A DNA stretch of 5,114 nucleotides. It comes from Nannocystaceae bacterium. GTDB taxonomy: Bacteria; Myxococcota_A; Polyangia; Nannocystales; Nannocystaceae. Each line of letters starts with the position of its first letter. Within the stretch, counting starts at the first letter, position 1. The notes beneath the pieces are model-generated. The model searched no databases. It was not told where the DNA came from and saw only the letters and a program-made list of their open reading frames with translations. The DNA lies in assembly GCA_016763875.1 (NCBI GenBank), contig JAESSZ010000764.1, positions 1-5,114 of the forward strand, given 5' to 3'. Of this stretch, positions 1-5,114 are shown one piece after another. The position numbers were made by a program, and so were the translations under genes.

Positions 1-571
1 CCCACGACTCCTTGAGCACACGAATGGAGTCCTTGATCGCCGGGATCGGCGTCGTGCCTTTGTAGACCATCGACGGGATCACAAACAGGGTGATGGCCCC
101 CCACGCCATGCCAAGCACGCTGCGCAGAATGCTGATGAGGATGCTCCCCACCGCGCCCGCACGCTCGGCCGCCTCGTCAAGGCCACGAAGGATTAGCCCG
201 ACGGTCGCGGACATGGTCGCCCATGCGAGCACGAGATGCAGTCGTTTCATCGTGAAACTGATGCTCTCGCCAAACGTCGCATCGCCACCTTCAAAACGTT
301 TCTTGGCGGTGTACACGATGCACATGTTTGAGAACGTGCCGATAAAGGCCAGGCCCAGGTACGTCACGAACAGGGCGGAGATCTGCAGGAACCCCATCTC
401 CGGGCTGCCATCGTCCGCCATATGAATGAACACCGTCGGGTACAGCGCACCGAGCAAAAAGACGATCGAAAGACCGAGTGCGATCAGCGGGAACAAGAGC
501 AGTTCCTTGTCCTTGCCGATCACGCCGAAGCTGACTTTGGTCAGCTCCCAACTCCGGGAAAATGCGTTCAT
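1..571 (-). CDS. DUF6159-like integral membrane protein (5' part, runs off left edge)
   Basis: The gene starts at the ATG complementary to 569-571 and stays open for 190 codons to the edge of the window, so the C-terminus is missing. The translation begins MNAFSRSWELTKVSFGVI. It has four hydrophobic stretches, at about residues 23-48, 62-88, 111-129 and 148-169, separated by short polar loops. An example is the charged AKKRFEGGDATFGES segment after the second helix, which is followed by amphipathic MKRLH. This W-x-L-x-K-x-S start, the 'DKELLLFPL' entry into helix 1 and the glycine-rich loop followed by the next helices resemble bacterial DUF6159 membrane proteins, whose function is unknown. 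The family assignment is from memory of its style, not from a search. An AGGAG lies on the minus strand at 589-585, 13 nt before the ATG, which is slightly long but supports this start. It is transcribed divergently from the cysteine-rich gene to its right. It should sit in the inner membrane. No catalytic motif is visible. Confidence 0.85.
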   Translation of the reverse strand, partial: MNAFSRSWELTKVSFGVIGKDKELLLFPLIALGLSIVFLLGALYPTVFIHMADDGSPEMGFLQISALFVTYLGLAFIGTFSNMCIVYTAKKRFEGGDATFGESISFTMKRLHLVLAWATMSATVGLILRGLDEAAERAGAVGSILISILRSVLGMAWGAITLFVIPSMVYKGTTPIPAIKDSIRVLKESW

Positions 572-685
572 TGGGGGTTGTCTTCTCCTGGGTGCAGTAT
601 CCTCCCGCTCCATGGGCGAGCGCGACCCCCATCTCAATCACTGGGCAGACCATGCCGCACAACGCACGTTACGCGCGCACACCAA
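572..685. promoter_or_regulatory. Divergent intergenic region, probable back-to-back promoters
   Basis: These 114 bp separate two divergently oriented genes, so promoters for both should lie here or inside the neighbouring 5' ends. I could not pick out a convincing -35/-10 pair on either strand. The only structure I see is a short inverted repeat, CGCTC (606-610) and GAGCG (618-622) around a 7-nt centre. It is too weak to call an operator. The promoter role is inferred from gene orientation. Confidence 0.4.
585..589 (-). promoter_or_regulatory. Ribosome binding site of the DUF6159-like gene
   Basis: The minus strand reads AGGAG here, followed by 13 nt and then the ATG at 571-569. It is the only purine-rich Shine-Dalgarno match upstream of that ATG and fixes the start of the membrane-protein gene. 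The spacing is at the long end of the usual range. Confidence 0.55.
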
Positions 686-1318
686 GTGAACGAGCAAGAG
701 AAACACCAGCTCCGAACCCGCGTGGCCGAGCGCCTGAGGCTTGCGGGCCCCGAAAAGGTCGATCTCGTGGCGCTGCCCGCGATGAAGGTCCACATGGAGC
801 CCGTGACGCTCGCCCGAAAAGACCAGCTCGCAGCGAGCATTGAAGCTGCGTTCGATGCACGGATAGACAGAACGAGGGTCCGGAAGACCCCGACTCCGCT
901 CGATGATGCGTCGCTTCTTGCTGTGTGCCGCACATGTCGTGGCGCGTGCTGCAAGTCTGGCGAGAACCACGCCTATTTGACCCGGGCTGTTCTCTCGCGC
1001 GTGAAAGCGGAACAGAGAATGGCGAACGAGGCTTCCCTCCTCGAGTCCTACCTGGATCGGGTGCCCGAGGCCGCCTATCAGGGGAGCTGCATCTATCACG
1101 GTTCTCAGGGCTGCGCCTTGCCCCGTTCGATGCGAAGTGAGACCTGCAATCGGTTTCTTTGCTATCCCCTGAAGCAACTCGGGAGAGACTTTTCGAGTGC
1201 TGGGTACGCACAGCTCGCTGTGTCTACCGTCGCCGATGAAGAGGGCCGCATGTTGTTGCTGAGCGACGGCGAGACCCGACGGGTTCGCCCCGAGACCTGG
1301 AAACTTGCATCACCTTGA
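686..1318 (+). CDS. YkgJ-type (CxxCxxCC) putative zinc/iron-chelating protein
   Basis: The product is 210 residues and appears cytosolic, with no signal peptide or membrane segment. Its hallmark is a cysteine cluster, C81-x2-C84-x3-C88-C89 (CRTCRGACCKSG), followed by C135 (CIYHG), C143, C154 and C159 (ETCNRFLCYPL). An N-terminal CxxCxxxCC cluster plus later cysteines in a 'GC.L....R...C..F.C' setting is the pattern of the YkgJ / UPF0153 family. That family is named a putative Zn- or Fe-chelating domain, and the bound metal and biochemical role are not established. Residues 1-60 are charged and probably helical; residues 160-210 look like a small beta-rich tail. The start is a GTG at 686. It has no good Shine-Dalgarno, but it is the most upstream in-frame start after coding-like codon use begins. 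An ATG at 782 is an alternative that would leave the cysteine domain intact. The next gene begins 103 bp downstream on the same strand. Confidence 0.82.
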   Translation: MNEQEKHQLRTRVAERLRLAGPEKVDLVALPAMKVHMEPVTLARKDQLAASIEAAFDARIDRTRVRKTPTPLDDASLLAVCRTCRGACCKSGENHAYLTRAVLSRVKAEQRMANEASLLESYLDRVPEAAYQGSCIYHGSQGCALPRSMRSETCNRFLCYPLKQLGRDFSSAGYAQLAVSTVADEEGRMLLLSDGETRRVRPETWKLASP

Positions 1319-1329
1319 CCGGTGCAGTG

Positions 1330-1343
1330 CCACCAAGAGGTGG
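1330..1343 (+). other. Small hairpin between the YkgJ-type and PhoD-like genes
   Basis: CCACC (1330-1334) and GGTGG (1339-1343) form a perfect 5-bp stem around an AAGA loop, 11 bases after the upstream stop codon. No T-run follows (the next bases are ACAAAAC), so it is not a canonical intrinsic terminator. It may weaken read-through into the phosphatase gene or stabilise the upstream mRNA end. It could also be chance. Confidence 0.25.
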
Positions 1344-1405
1344 ACAAAACGCCGCATCCTGATTGGGCCCAGTGCTATCCTCAGTCTGCGACTATCTTGG
1401 TCTGC

Positions 1406-1411
1406 AAGGAG
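1406..1411 (+). promoter_or_regulatory. Ribosome binding site of the PhoD-like gene
   Basis: AAGGAG lies 10 nt upstream of the ATG at 1422. It decides the start: the frame is open further upstream, with a possible start at 1305 inside the end of the preceding gene. Only the 1422 start has a strong Shine-Dalgarno and gives a sensible Tat signal peptide. Confidence 0.75.
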
Positions 1412-1421
1412 CGAAGACGAC

Positions 1422-3092
1422 ATGCCTGACGAGAGTACGCCCAGCAAACGCCCCGAAACCTGCGTGGACAACGGCGAGACGAACCCGTGTCATCCGGGCG
1501 CGCTAACACGGCGGCGGTTTCTTGAACTCTCGGCGGCATGCGTCGCGACGCCAGTCTTGCTGCAAGCGTGCAGCGGGGACGATGTCTCGGGCACCGGCGG
1601 GACTGCCGGGAGCAGCACGGGTGGGAACGAAGGGAGTTCTGACACCGCGTTCGCATCCGAAGACGGCGGGACTGACAGCACCACGGGAGGCGGGGAGTCC
1701 GGCATCGATCCCGACGACACTGGCACCGACAGCACCGGAGACGACGACACTGGCACCACGGGCGGCGATGAACCCGTGGACGACGGTGGCGAGGAGTTCC
1801 CCTTCGAGCCCGGAGGTGTGCCCGAAGATCAGGACATGTTCCCGCGTACCGTCATGGCCGGCGAGATGCAGCCGGACTCGGTGCTGCTCGCCATCTACAT
1901 CGACGATGCGCAGCCCAAGAGCCTGCGTCTTTGGCGAGAGTCGCAGATCGAAGGCAACATCATCTTGGTACACGAAGCGGATGTCGTGCCGGATGACGAC
2001 GGTTTCGCCAAGGTGCCGGTCGACGGACTGGCGCCCGGAACCTGGTACAGCTACGCGTTCTTTGCCGGGGACTTTGAGACGCGCAGCCTGATTGGCAACG
2101 TTCGCACTGCGATCAGCGCAAACTCGGAGGAGGTGATTCGTGTTGCGTTCGCATCCTGCAACGGGGGCTATTACGAGCCAGGAGGAAACGAAGCTCCGTT
2201 CACATGGCCGACAATGACGACCCAGGCCGGGCTCGAGTACGATCTCATGATTCACCTGGGCGATATGGGGTACATGGACACGGTCTTCTCTGAAGGCGGG
2301 ACCTACGAGATGTACCTTGAGGCCTGGGGTGGATTTCACGCAGGCGGATATCGCGAGGTCTACCCAAAGACTGGCCTGTATGCGACGTGGGATGATCACG
2401 AGGTGACCGACAACGGGTCCGTCGACCCGTGGGCGCGCTCCACCGAGGACGTCGAGCGCATCGAAAATGCGATCGAGGCCTACTACACGGTCATGCCAAT
2501 CGAGGGCACCAACTCGATGGACCGGTTGTGGCGGAGCTTCAGCTGGGGACAAACTGTCGAGTTCATCATGCTCGACAGCCGCTATGAACGCACCCCAACA
2601 AAGGGAGGCCTCTACTTGTCGCCGGAGCAGATGGCGTTCCTCAAGGATCGCATCGCCAATAGTCCGTGTCGCTTCAAAGTCATCTGCAACTCGGTGCCCT
2701 TCACGGATCTCGAGCCCTGGTTTGGCATCGCCGCATCAGACCGGTGGGAGGGCTACCCGGCCCAGCGGCAGGAGATCCTCGACTTCGTCAATGACGAGGA
2801 TATCTCCAATGTCTACTGGGTCACCGGTGACATCCACACCAACTACGTAAGCCACGTCCAGCCGAGTCCAGGACCTGGCGCAGGGGACTCGATGCGCGAG
2901 ATCTGCGTGACGTCGGGCAACACGAACCCGGCTGCGTTCCTGCTTGGGGGCAGTCAGTTTCCGTACGCTGCCGGCGATCCCCGAACGCTGGTGATGACGT
3001 TCGATCCAAGCAATGAGTCGGTGCACGTCGAGTTTAGGGATGGCGTCACCGGTGCCGTCGACTATGAGGCCACCTTGTTCTCGGGCGTGTAG
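1422..3092 (+). CDS. phoD: PhoD-like alkaline phosphatase/phosphodiesterase, Tat-exported lipoprotein
   Basis: The product is 556 residues. The Tat motif T29-R-R-R-F-L34 matches (S/T)RRxFL; a short hydrophobic stretch follows, then the lipobox LQAC with C50 as the likely lipidated cysteine. Residues 51-126 are a Gly/Ser/Thr/Asp linker. Residues about 139-230 match the PhoD N-terminal beta domain (FPRTVMAGEMQPDSVLL; GLAPGTWYSYAF). The metallophosphatase domain follows with FASC246, DLMIHLGD281 plus Y284, TWDDHE (323-327) with N331, the MLDSRYER strand, DRWEGYP (440-446) and VTGDIH (467-472). In the Bacillus PhoD structure the Cys and Tyr at these points bind Fe3+, and two Ca2+ complete the site, so the active site looks intact. 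Such enzymes release phosphate from phosphomonoesters and diesters outside the cytoplasm and are usually induced by phosphate starvation; I see no clear Pho box here. The family call is firm. The symbol is by homology only, because PhoD-like proteins are diverse. Confidence 0.93.
   Translation: MPDESTPSKRPETCVDNGETNPCHPGALTRRRFLELSAACVATPVLLQACSGDDVSGTGGTAGSSTGGNEGSSDTAFASEDGGTDSTTGGGESGIDPDDTGTDSTGDDDTGTTGGDEPVDDGGEEFPFEPGGVPEDQDMFPRTVMAGEMQPDSVLLAIYIDDAQPKSLRLWRESQIEGNIILVHEADVVPDDDGFAKVPVDGLAPGTWYSYAFFAGDFETRSLIGNVRTAISANSEEVIRVAFASCNGGYYEPGGNEAPFTWPTMTTQAGLEYDLMIHLGDMGYMDTVFSEGGTYEMYLEAWGGFHAGGYREVYPKTGLYATWDDHEVTDNGSVDPWARSTEDVERIENAIEAYYTVMPIEGTNSMDRLWRSFSWGQTVEFIMLDSRYERTPTKGGLYLSPEQMAFLKDRIANSPCRFKVICNSVPFTDLEPWFGIAASDRWEGYPAQRQEILDFVNDEDISNVYWVTGDIHTNYVSHVQPSPGPGAGDSMREICVTSGNTNPAAFLLGGSQFPYAAGDPRTLVMTFDPSNESVHVEFRDGVTGAVDYEATLFSGV
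1572..1799 (+). repeat. Low-complexity Gly/Ser/Thr/Asp linker with internal direct repeats
   Basis: This part of the phosphatase gene encodes residues 51-126, a flexible acidic spacer between the lipidated cysteine and the folded enzyme. It contains a perfect 16-bp direct repeat, CGACGACACTGGCACC, at 1712-1727 and 1742-1757. The 30-bp period corresponds to a 10-residue unit starting DDTGT. A shorter repeat, GGCGGGACTG, occurs at 1596-1605 and 1665-1674. Repeats of this kind expand and contract by replication slippage, so linker length probably varies between strains. The likely role is to hold the enzyme away from the membrane. Confidence 0.8.
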
Positions 3093-3099
3093 CGAGACT

Positions 3100-3140
3100 G
3101 CGCGTGCGCACGTGGCCGGACCAGCCACGTTGCTGCGCGC
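3100..3140. terminator. Hairpin between convergent genes, probable bidirectional terminator
   Basis: ACGTGGC (3110-3116) and GCCACGT (3124-3130) form a perfect 7-bp stem with a 7-nt loop. It can be extended by an outer GC-only stem, GCGCG (3100-3104) with CGCGC (3136-3140), across a small internal loop. The element begins 8 bases after the phosphatase stop codon and lies 28 bases before the minus-strand gene's stop, which is where a shared terminator would be expected. Neither strand has a proper U-tract after the stem, so it is not a textbook intrinsic terminator. It could instead act as a 3' stabilising stem with Rho-dependent ending. Confidence 0.6.
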
Positions 3141-3167
3141 GATTGAGCTGGGCCCTTTGCATTTCAG

Positions 3168-3836
3168 TCACAGGCTCGCCTGGAGCCCCAAAAAGCCGAC
3201 GTGCTCGGTCGGGCGACCACGCATGCGCGGAAGGACGTCGTAGCCGCCGACGAGCGACACGAACCGGGAGTTGAGCCCGCCGAACACGCGAGCACCCGGG
3301 CGTACGTGCGGCGCGAGTCGGACGGGGACGCCGACCCCAACGGAGAGGGGGGGAACGAGCAGCAGCGAGCGGCTGCCGATCTCGGTCGAAGGCACGATGG
3401 AGATCCGACGAAGGTCGGACTCGACGGCGACCGTGTGAACCAGGAACTGGACGGTCGAGAACTCCCATCCCCCACGGAGCCACGGTCGGACCTCTCGGCC
3501 GCGGAATCGTGCGCCAGCACCCAGTACGGGGCCGTGAGCGACGCGGTGTTTCGTCGCCAGCAGATAGGACTGGCCGCCTCGCGCCCTCGCCAGCGTTCGC
3601 CTTCGCGCTTGCTCGAGGTGCCACGTTCGCCGCCGGAGGGACCACGACCGTGGGATGTCGACGTCGATCGTCGGTGTCCGCTCGTAGCGGACCGGCGGCG
3701 GGTCTTCGACGACGCCGCCGATGCTCGCGTCGAACTGCACATCGAAAATCTCGCGCTGCATCAGCGGATGGCGGGCTTCGGCGAAGGGATAGCCGCTGAG
3801 GCTACAGCCGAGGCGGCGCTGGCTCAGCGGGAGCAC
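3168..3836 (-). CDS. Predicted outer-membrane beta-barrel C-terminal part (downstream half of a frame-broken gene)
   Basis: Read alone from the GTG at 3836, this is 222 residues with no signal peptide and no Shine-Dalgarno. The frame is coding-like several codons before that GTG (…PVELRLSG then VLPLS), which argues that the real N-terminus is the overlapping upstream frame. Residues 1-100 are mixed and Arg-rich. From about residue 102 the sequence shows alternating hydrophobic segments with turns, as in a small outer-membrane barrel: GPVLGAGARF, WLRGGWEFS, FLVHTVAVES, SLLLVPPLSVGVGVPVRL, RFVSLVGGYDVL. It ends with the strand HVGFLGLQASL at the stop. Third codon positions are strongly G/C in this frame (16 of 20 in 3601-3660 and 18 of 20 in 3661-3720, my count), supporting the strand and frame. 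I do not recognise a named family. The barrel is inferred from sequence pattern only. Confidence 0.65.
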   Translation of the reverse strand: MLPLSQRRLGCSLSGYPFAEARHPLMQREIFDVQFDASIGGVVEDPPPVRYERTPTIDVDIPRSWSLRRRTWHLEQARRRTLARARGGQSYLLATKHRVAHGPVLGAGARFRGREVRPWLRGGWEFSTVQFLVHTVAVESDLRRISIVPSTEIGSRSLLLVPPLSVGVGVPVRLAPHVRPGARVFGGLNSRFVSLVGGYDVLPRMRGRPTEHVGFLGLQASL

Positions 3837-4216
3837 GCCGGACAGTCGCAGTTCAACCGGGGTCCGAGAAGGGGGAGCGTGAAGCGAACGCGGCTGGCTC
3901 CGAGCGGGTCGTCCTGGTCGCTGTCGATCGTGAACCCCACAGGTCGACCGTCGACCGTCACGGCCTCGACGGTCGGATCGATCATAAACAGCATCGCCTC
4001 GCGCGGGGCCTCAGCCGGAGGAACAGTCCAGGCGAGCATGACCGTGCACCGCGACGTGCTCTCCGAGCAGACCGCCGTGACGCTGTGGTCGACCACGGGC
4101 GCGCCCGTAAGGTGCAGCCTGGACGTCGTGGCGAAGCTGACCCTATCGTCTGCGGACGCCGAGGCCGGTCGAAGGATCACAAGCGCGAGGAAGAGCCAGA
4201 CCAGTCTCCGCGCCAT
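3824..4216 (-). CDS. Signal-peptide-bearing N-terminal part of the frame-broken envelope protein
   Basis: This frame gives 130 residues starting MARRLVWLFLALVIL, a clear Sec signal peptide with probable cleavage after the ASA motif around residue 22. The mature part is beta-rich and has two cysteines, C50 and C57, that could form a disulfide. It contains IDPTVEAVTVDGRPVGF and runs well to about residue 115 (RVRFTLP). The remaining residues, with three cysteines in LNCDCPACSR, look like out-of-frame reading to a chance stop. Joining this frame to the downstream one by restoring a single base gives 349 residues with an N-terminal signal and a C-terminal barrel-like region. The start lies 32 bp after the ABC-F stop with no good Shine-Dalgarno, which suggests co-transcription with that gene. 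Function is unknown. As written the gene would be broken unless ribosomes shift frame. Confidence 0.65.
   Translation of the reverse strand: MARRLVWLFLALVILRPASASADDRVSFATTSRLHLTGAPVVDHSVTAVCSESTSRCTVMLAWTVPPAEAPREAMLFMIDPTVEAVTVDGRPVGFTIDSDQDDPLGASRVRFTLPLLGPRLNCDCPACSR
3858..3875 (-). other. Site of -1 frame change (single missing base or real mutation)
   Basis: On the coding minus strand this stretch has two C-runs: five Cs (complement of 3871-3875) and four Cs (complement of 3859-3862). Adding one C to either joins the signal-peptide frame to the barrel frame, through 'TLPPSRTPVELRLSG' or 'TLPLLGPPVELRLSG', for a continuous 349-aa protein. The most G/C-rich codon-position class switches across this point, as expected for a frame break inside one gene. 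No X-XXY-YYZ slippery heptamer is evident, so an indel in the genome or assembly is likelier than programmed frameshifting. Confidence 0.7.
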
Positions 4217-4248
4217 GGAATACTAAGACGCACAAGTGGCCGTTTAGT

Positions 4249-5114
4249 TCATCGCATGCCTGGCGCCTCGTACTTGGCGCGTTCGACGTACTGCGTATAC
4301 CCGCCGTCATAGACCTGCGCACCGCCTCTGCCGAGTTCCAGCACCTTGTTGGACGTCTCGGCCAGGAACTGCCGGTCATGGGACACGAACAGCATGGTCC
4401 CCGTGTACGTCGCCAACGCGCGGATGAGCATGGCCTTGGTATCCAGGTCGAGATGGTTGGTGGGCTCGTCCAAGACCAAGAAGTTGGGCGGGTCGTACAG
4501 CAACTTGGCGAGGACGAGTCGAACCTTCTCGCCACCGGACAGCACGCGGCAGTACTTGTCGACGTCGTCCCCCGAGAAACCAAACGCCCCGAGGAGACTG
4601 CGCAGTGAGCCCTGTGAGGCGCGCGGGAATGCCTCCTCTACCTGCCCAAGCACGGTCAGGTCCGGGTCCAAGACCTCCATGGCGTGCTGCGCGAAGTAGC
4701 CCATCTTTACGCTGGGGCCGATCTTCACCGTGCCGTGGTCGGCCGTGGCCTCGCCCGCGATGAGCTTGAGCAGCGTCGACTTTCCGGCGCCATTGATCCC
4801 CATCACGCACCAGCGCTCCTTCCTGCGTATGGAAAAATCCAGCGCGGCGTGGACGACGTGCTCTCCGTAGGCTTTGCTCACCGCCTTGAGTACGGCGACG
4901 TCCGTGCCCGATCGCGGCGGCTCGCGAAACTCAAAGTCGATGACCTTGCGCTGCCGTGGAGGCTGGACCTTGTCGATCTTGTCGAGCTTCTTGACGCGTG
5001 ACTGCACCTGCGCCGCGTGGCTCGCTCGGGCCGCGAACCGAGCGATGAACGCTTTTTCTTTGGCTAACATCGCCTGCTGGCGGGCGTACTGGGCTTCGTG
5101 CTGGGTGGCCAGCA
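4249..5114 (-). CDS. ABC-F family ATPase, C-terminal part (5' end beyond right edge)
   Basis: The window holds the last 287 residues of a duplicated-ABC protein; the first nucleotide-binding domain is outside. The visible part starts in the interdomain linker (…QHEAQYARQQAMLAKEKAF, then RFAARASHAAQVQSRVKKLDKI). This charged, helical 'P-site tRNA interaction' segment is typical of ABC-F proteins. The second ATPase domain is complete: Walker A GINGAGKST (complement of 4800-4774), the Q-loop in YFAQ, signature LSGGE (about 4542-4528), Walker B FLVLDEPTNHLD and the H-switch in FVSHDR. There are no membrane segments, so this is not a transporter. ABC-F proteins bind the ribosomal E site and act as translation factors or, in some branches, give resistance to ribosome-targeting antibiotics. 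The linker resembles YbiT/Uup-like housekeeping members, but I cannot assign a subfamily without the first domain. The short tail after the ATPase domain (YVERAKYEAPGMR) lacks a long Uup-type coiled-coil extension. Confidence 0.92.
   Translation of the reverse strand, partial: LATQHEAQYARQQAMLAKEKAFIARFAARASHAAQVQSRVKKLDKIDKVQPPRQRKVIDFEFREPPRSGTDVAVLKAVSKAYGEHVVHAALDFSIRRKERWCVMGINGAGKSTLLKLIAGEATADHGTVKIGPSVKMGYFAQHAMEVLDPDLTVLGQVEEAFPRASQGSLRSLLGAFGFSGDDVDKYCRVLSGGEKVRLVLAKLLYDPPNFLVLDEPTNHLDLDTKAMLIRALATYTGTMLFVSHDRQFLAETSNKVLELGRGGAQVYDGGYTQYVERAKYEAPGMR

Noticed and set aside
422..685. Upstream in-frame extension of the YkgJ-type gene from the ATG at 422
   Set aside because: It runs antisense through the start of the membrane-protein gene and its composition is not protein-like. 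The GTG at 686 is a better start.
638..1211. Overlapping minus-strand ORFs of about 180 codons opposite the cysteine-rich gene
   Set aside because: They are antisense shadows of a gene with a recognisable cysteine motif. They show low-complexity Arg/Ser/Pro composition and no start signals.
1305..1421. Upstream in-frame extension of the phosphatase gene from 1305
   Set aside because: It would overlap the preceding gene's end and bury the Tat signal. The strong AAGGAG at 1406-1411 supports the ATG at 1422.
1503..2552. 349-codon minus-strand ORF opposite the phosphatase gene
   Set aside because: It lies wholly antisense to a gene with intact PhoD motifs. Its translation has no recognisable domain, and long antisense ORFs are expected in GC-rich coding sequence.
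3855..3866. Programmed -1 ribosomal frameshift signal
   Set aside because: The sequence GGACCCCGG offers no X-XXY-YYZ heptamer allowing both tRNAs to re-pair, and I see no clear stimulatory stem downstream. A single-base indel is simpler.
1..5114. CRISPR array, tRNA, rRNA, insertion sequence or attachment site
   Set aside because: I read the window for regularly spaced repeats, cloverleaf-like segments, transposase motifs and flanking inverted repeats and found none. The only repeats are inside the phosphatase linker.

Overview
The window is GC-rich with strong G/C bias at third codon positions. The PhoD-type phosphatase carries a Tat lipoprotein signal followed by a long Gly/Ser/Thr/Asp linker. 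Linkers of this style are common in surface lipoproteins of Myxococcota, especially Nannocystaceae-like genera, so I infer a myxobacterium or close relative. No rRNA, tRNA or other species-diagnostic marker is present, so this placement is an inference from style.

Layout, left to right: (1) minus strand, 5' part of an integral membrane protein resembling DUF6159, reading off the left edge (571 down to 1). (2) A 114-bp divergent intergenic region. (3) Plus strand, a 210-aa cysteine-rich protein of the YkgJ / CxxCxxCC putative Zn/Fe-chelating type (686-1318). (4) Plus strand, a 556-aa Tat-exported, lipid-anchored PhoD-like alkaline phosphatase/phosphodiesterase (1422-3092). (5) A 75-bp convergent gap with a strong hairpin. 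(6) Minus strand, a predicted secreted or outer-membrane protein split by a -1 frame change into two overlapping frames (4216-3824 and 3836-3168). (7) Minus strand, the C-terminal two fifths or so of an ABC-F ATPase (5114-4249, entering from the right edge). Every stretch over 300 bases is covered by a gene.

The genes do not form one obvious pathway. The PhoD-like enzyme is the clearest functional call: a periplasmic or surface phosphatase for phosphate scavenging. The YkgJ-like gene is co-oriented 103 bp upstream of it, but nothing else ties the two together. The ABC-F gene and the broken envelope-protein gene are co-oriented with a 32-bp gap and are probably co-transcribed. I found no convincing new multi-gene system. 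The observation most worth follow-up is the frame break at about 3858-3875, supported by a switch in GC-by-codon-position. It hides one 349-aa envelope protein behind two ORFs and leaves a longer antisense ORF as a likely misannotation.
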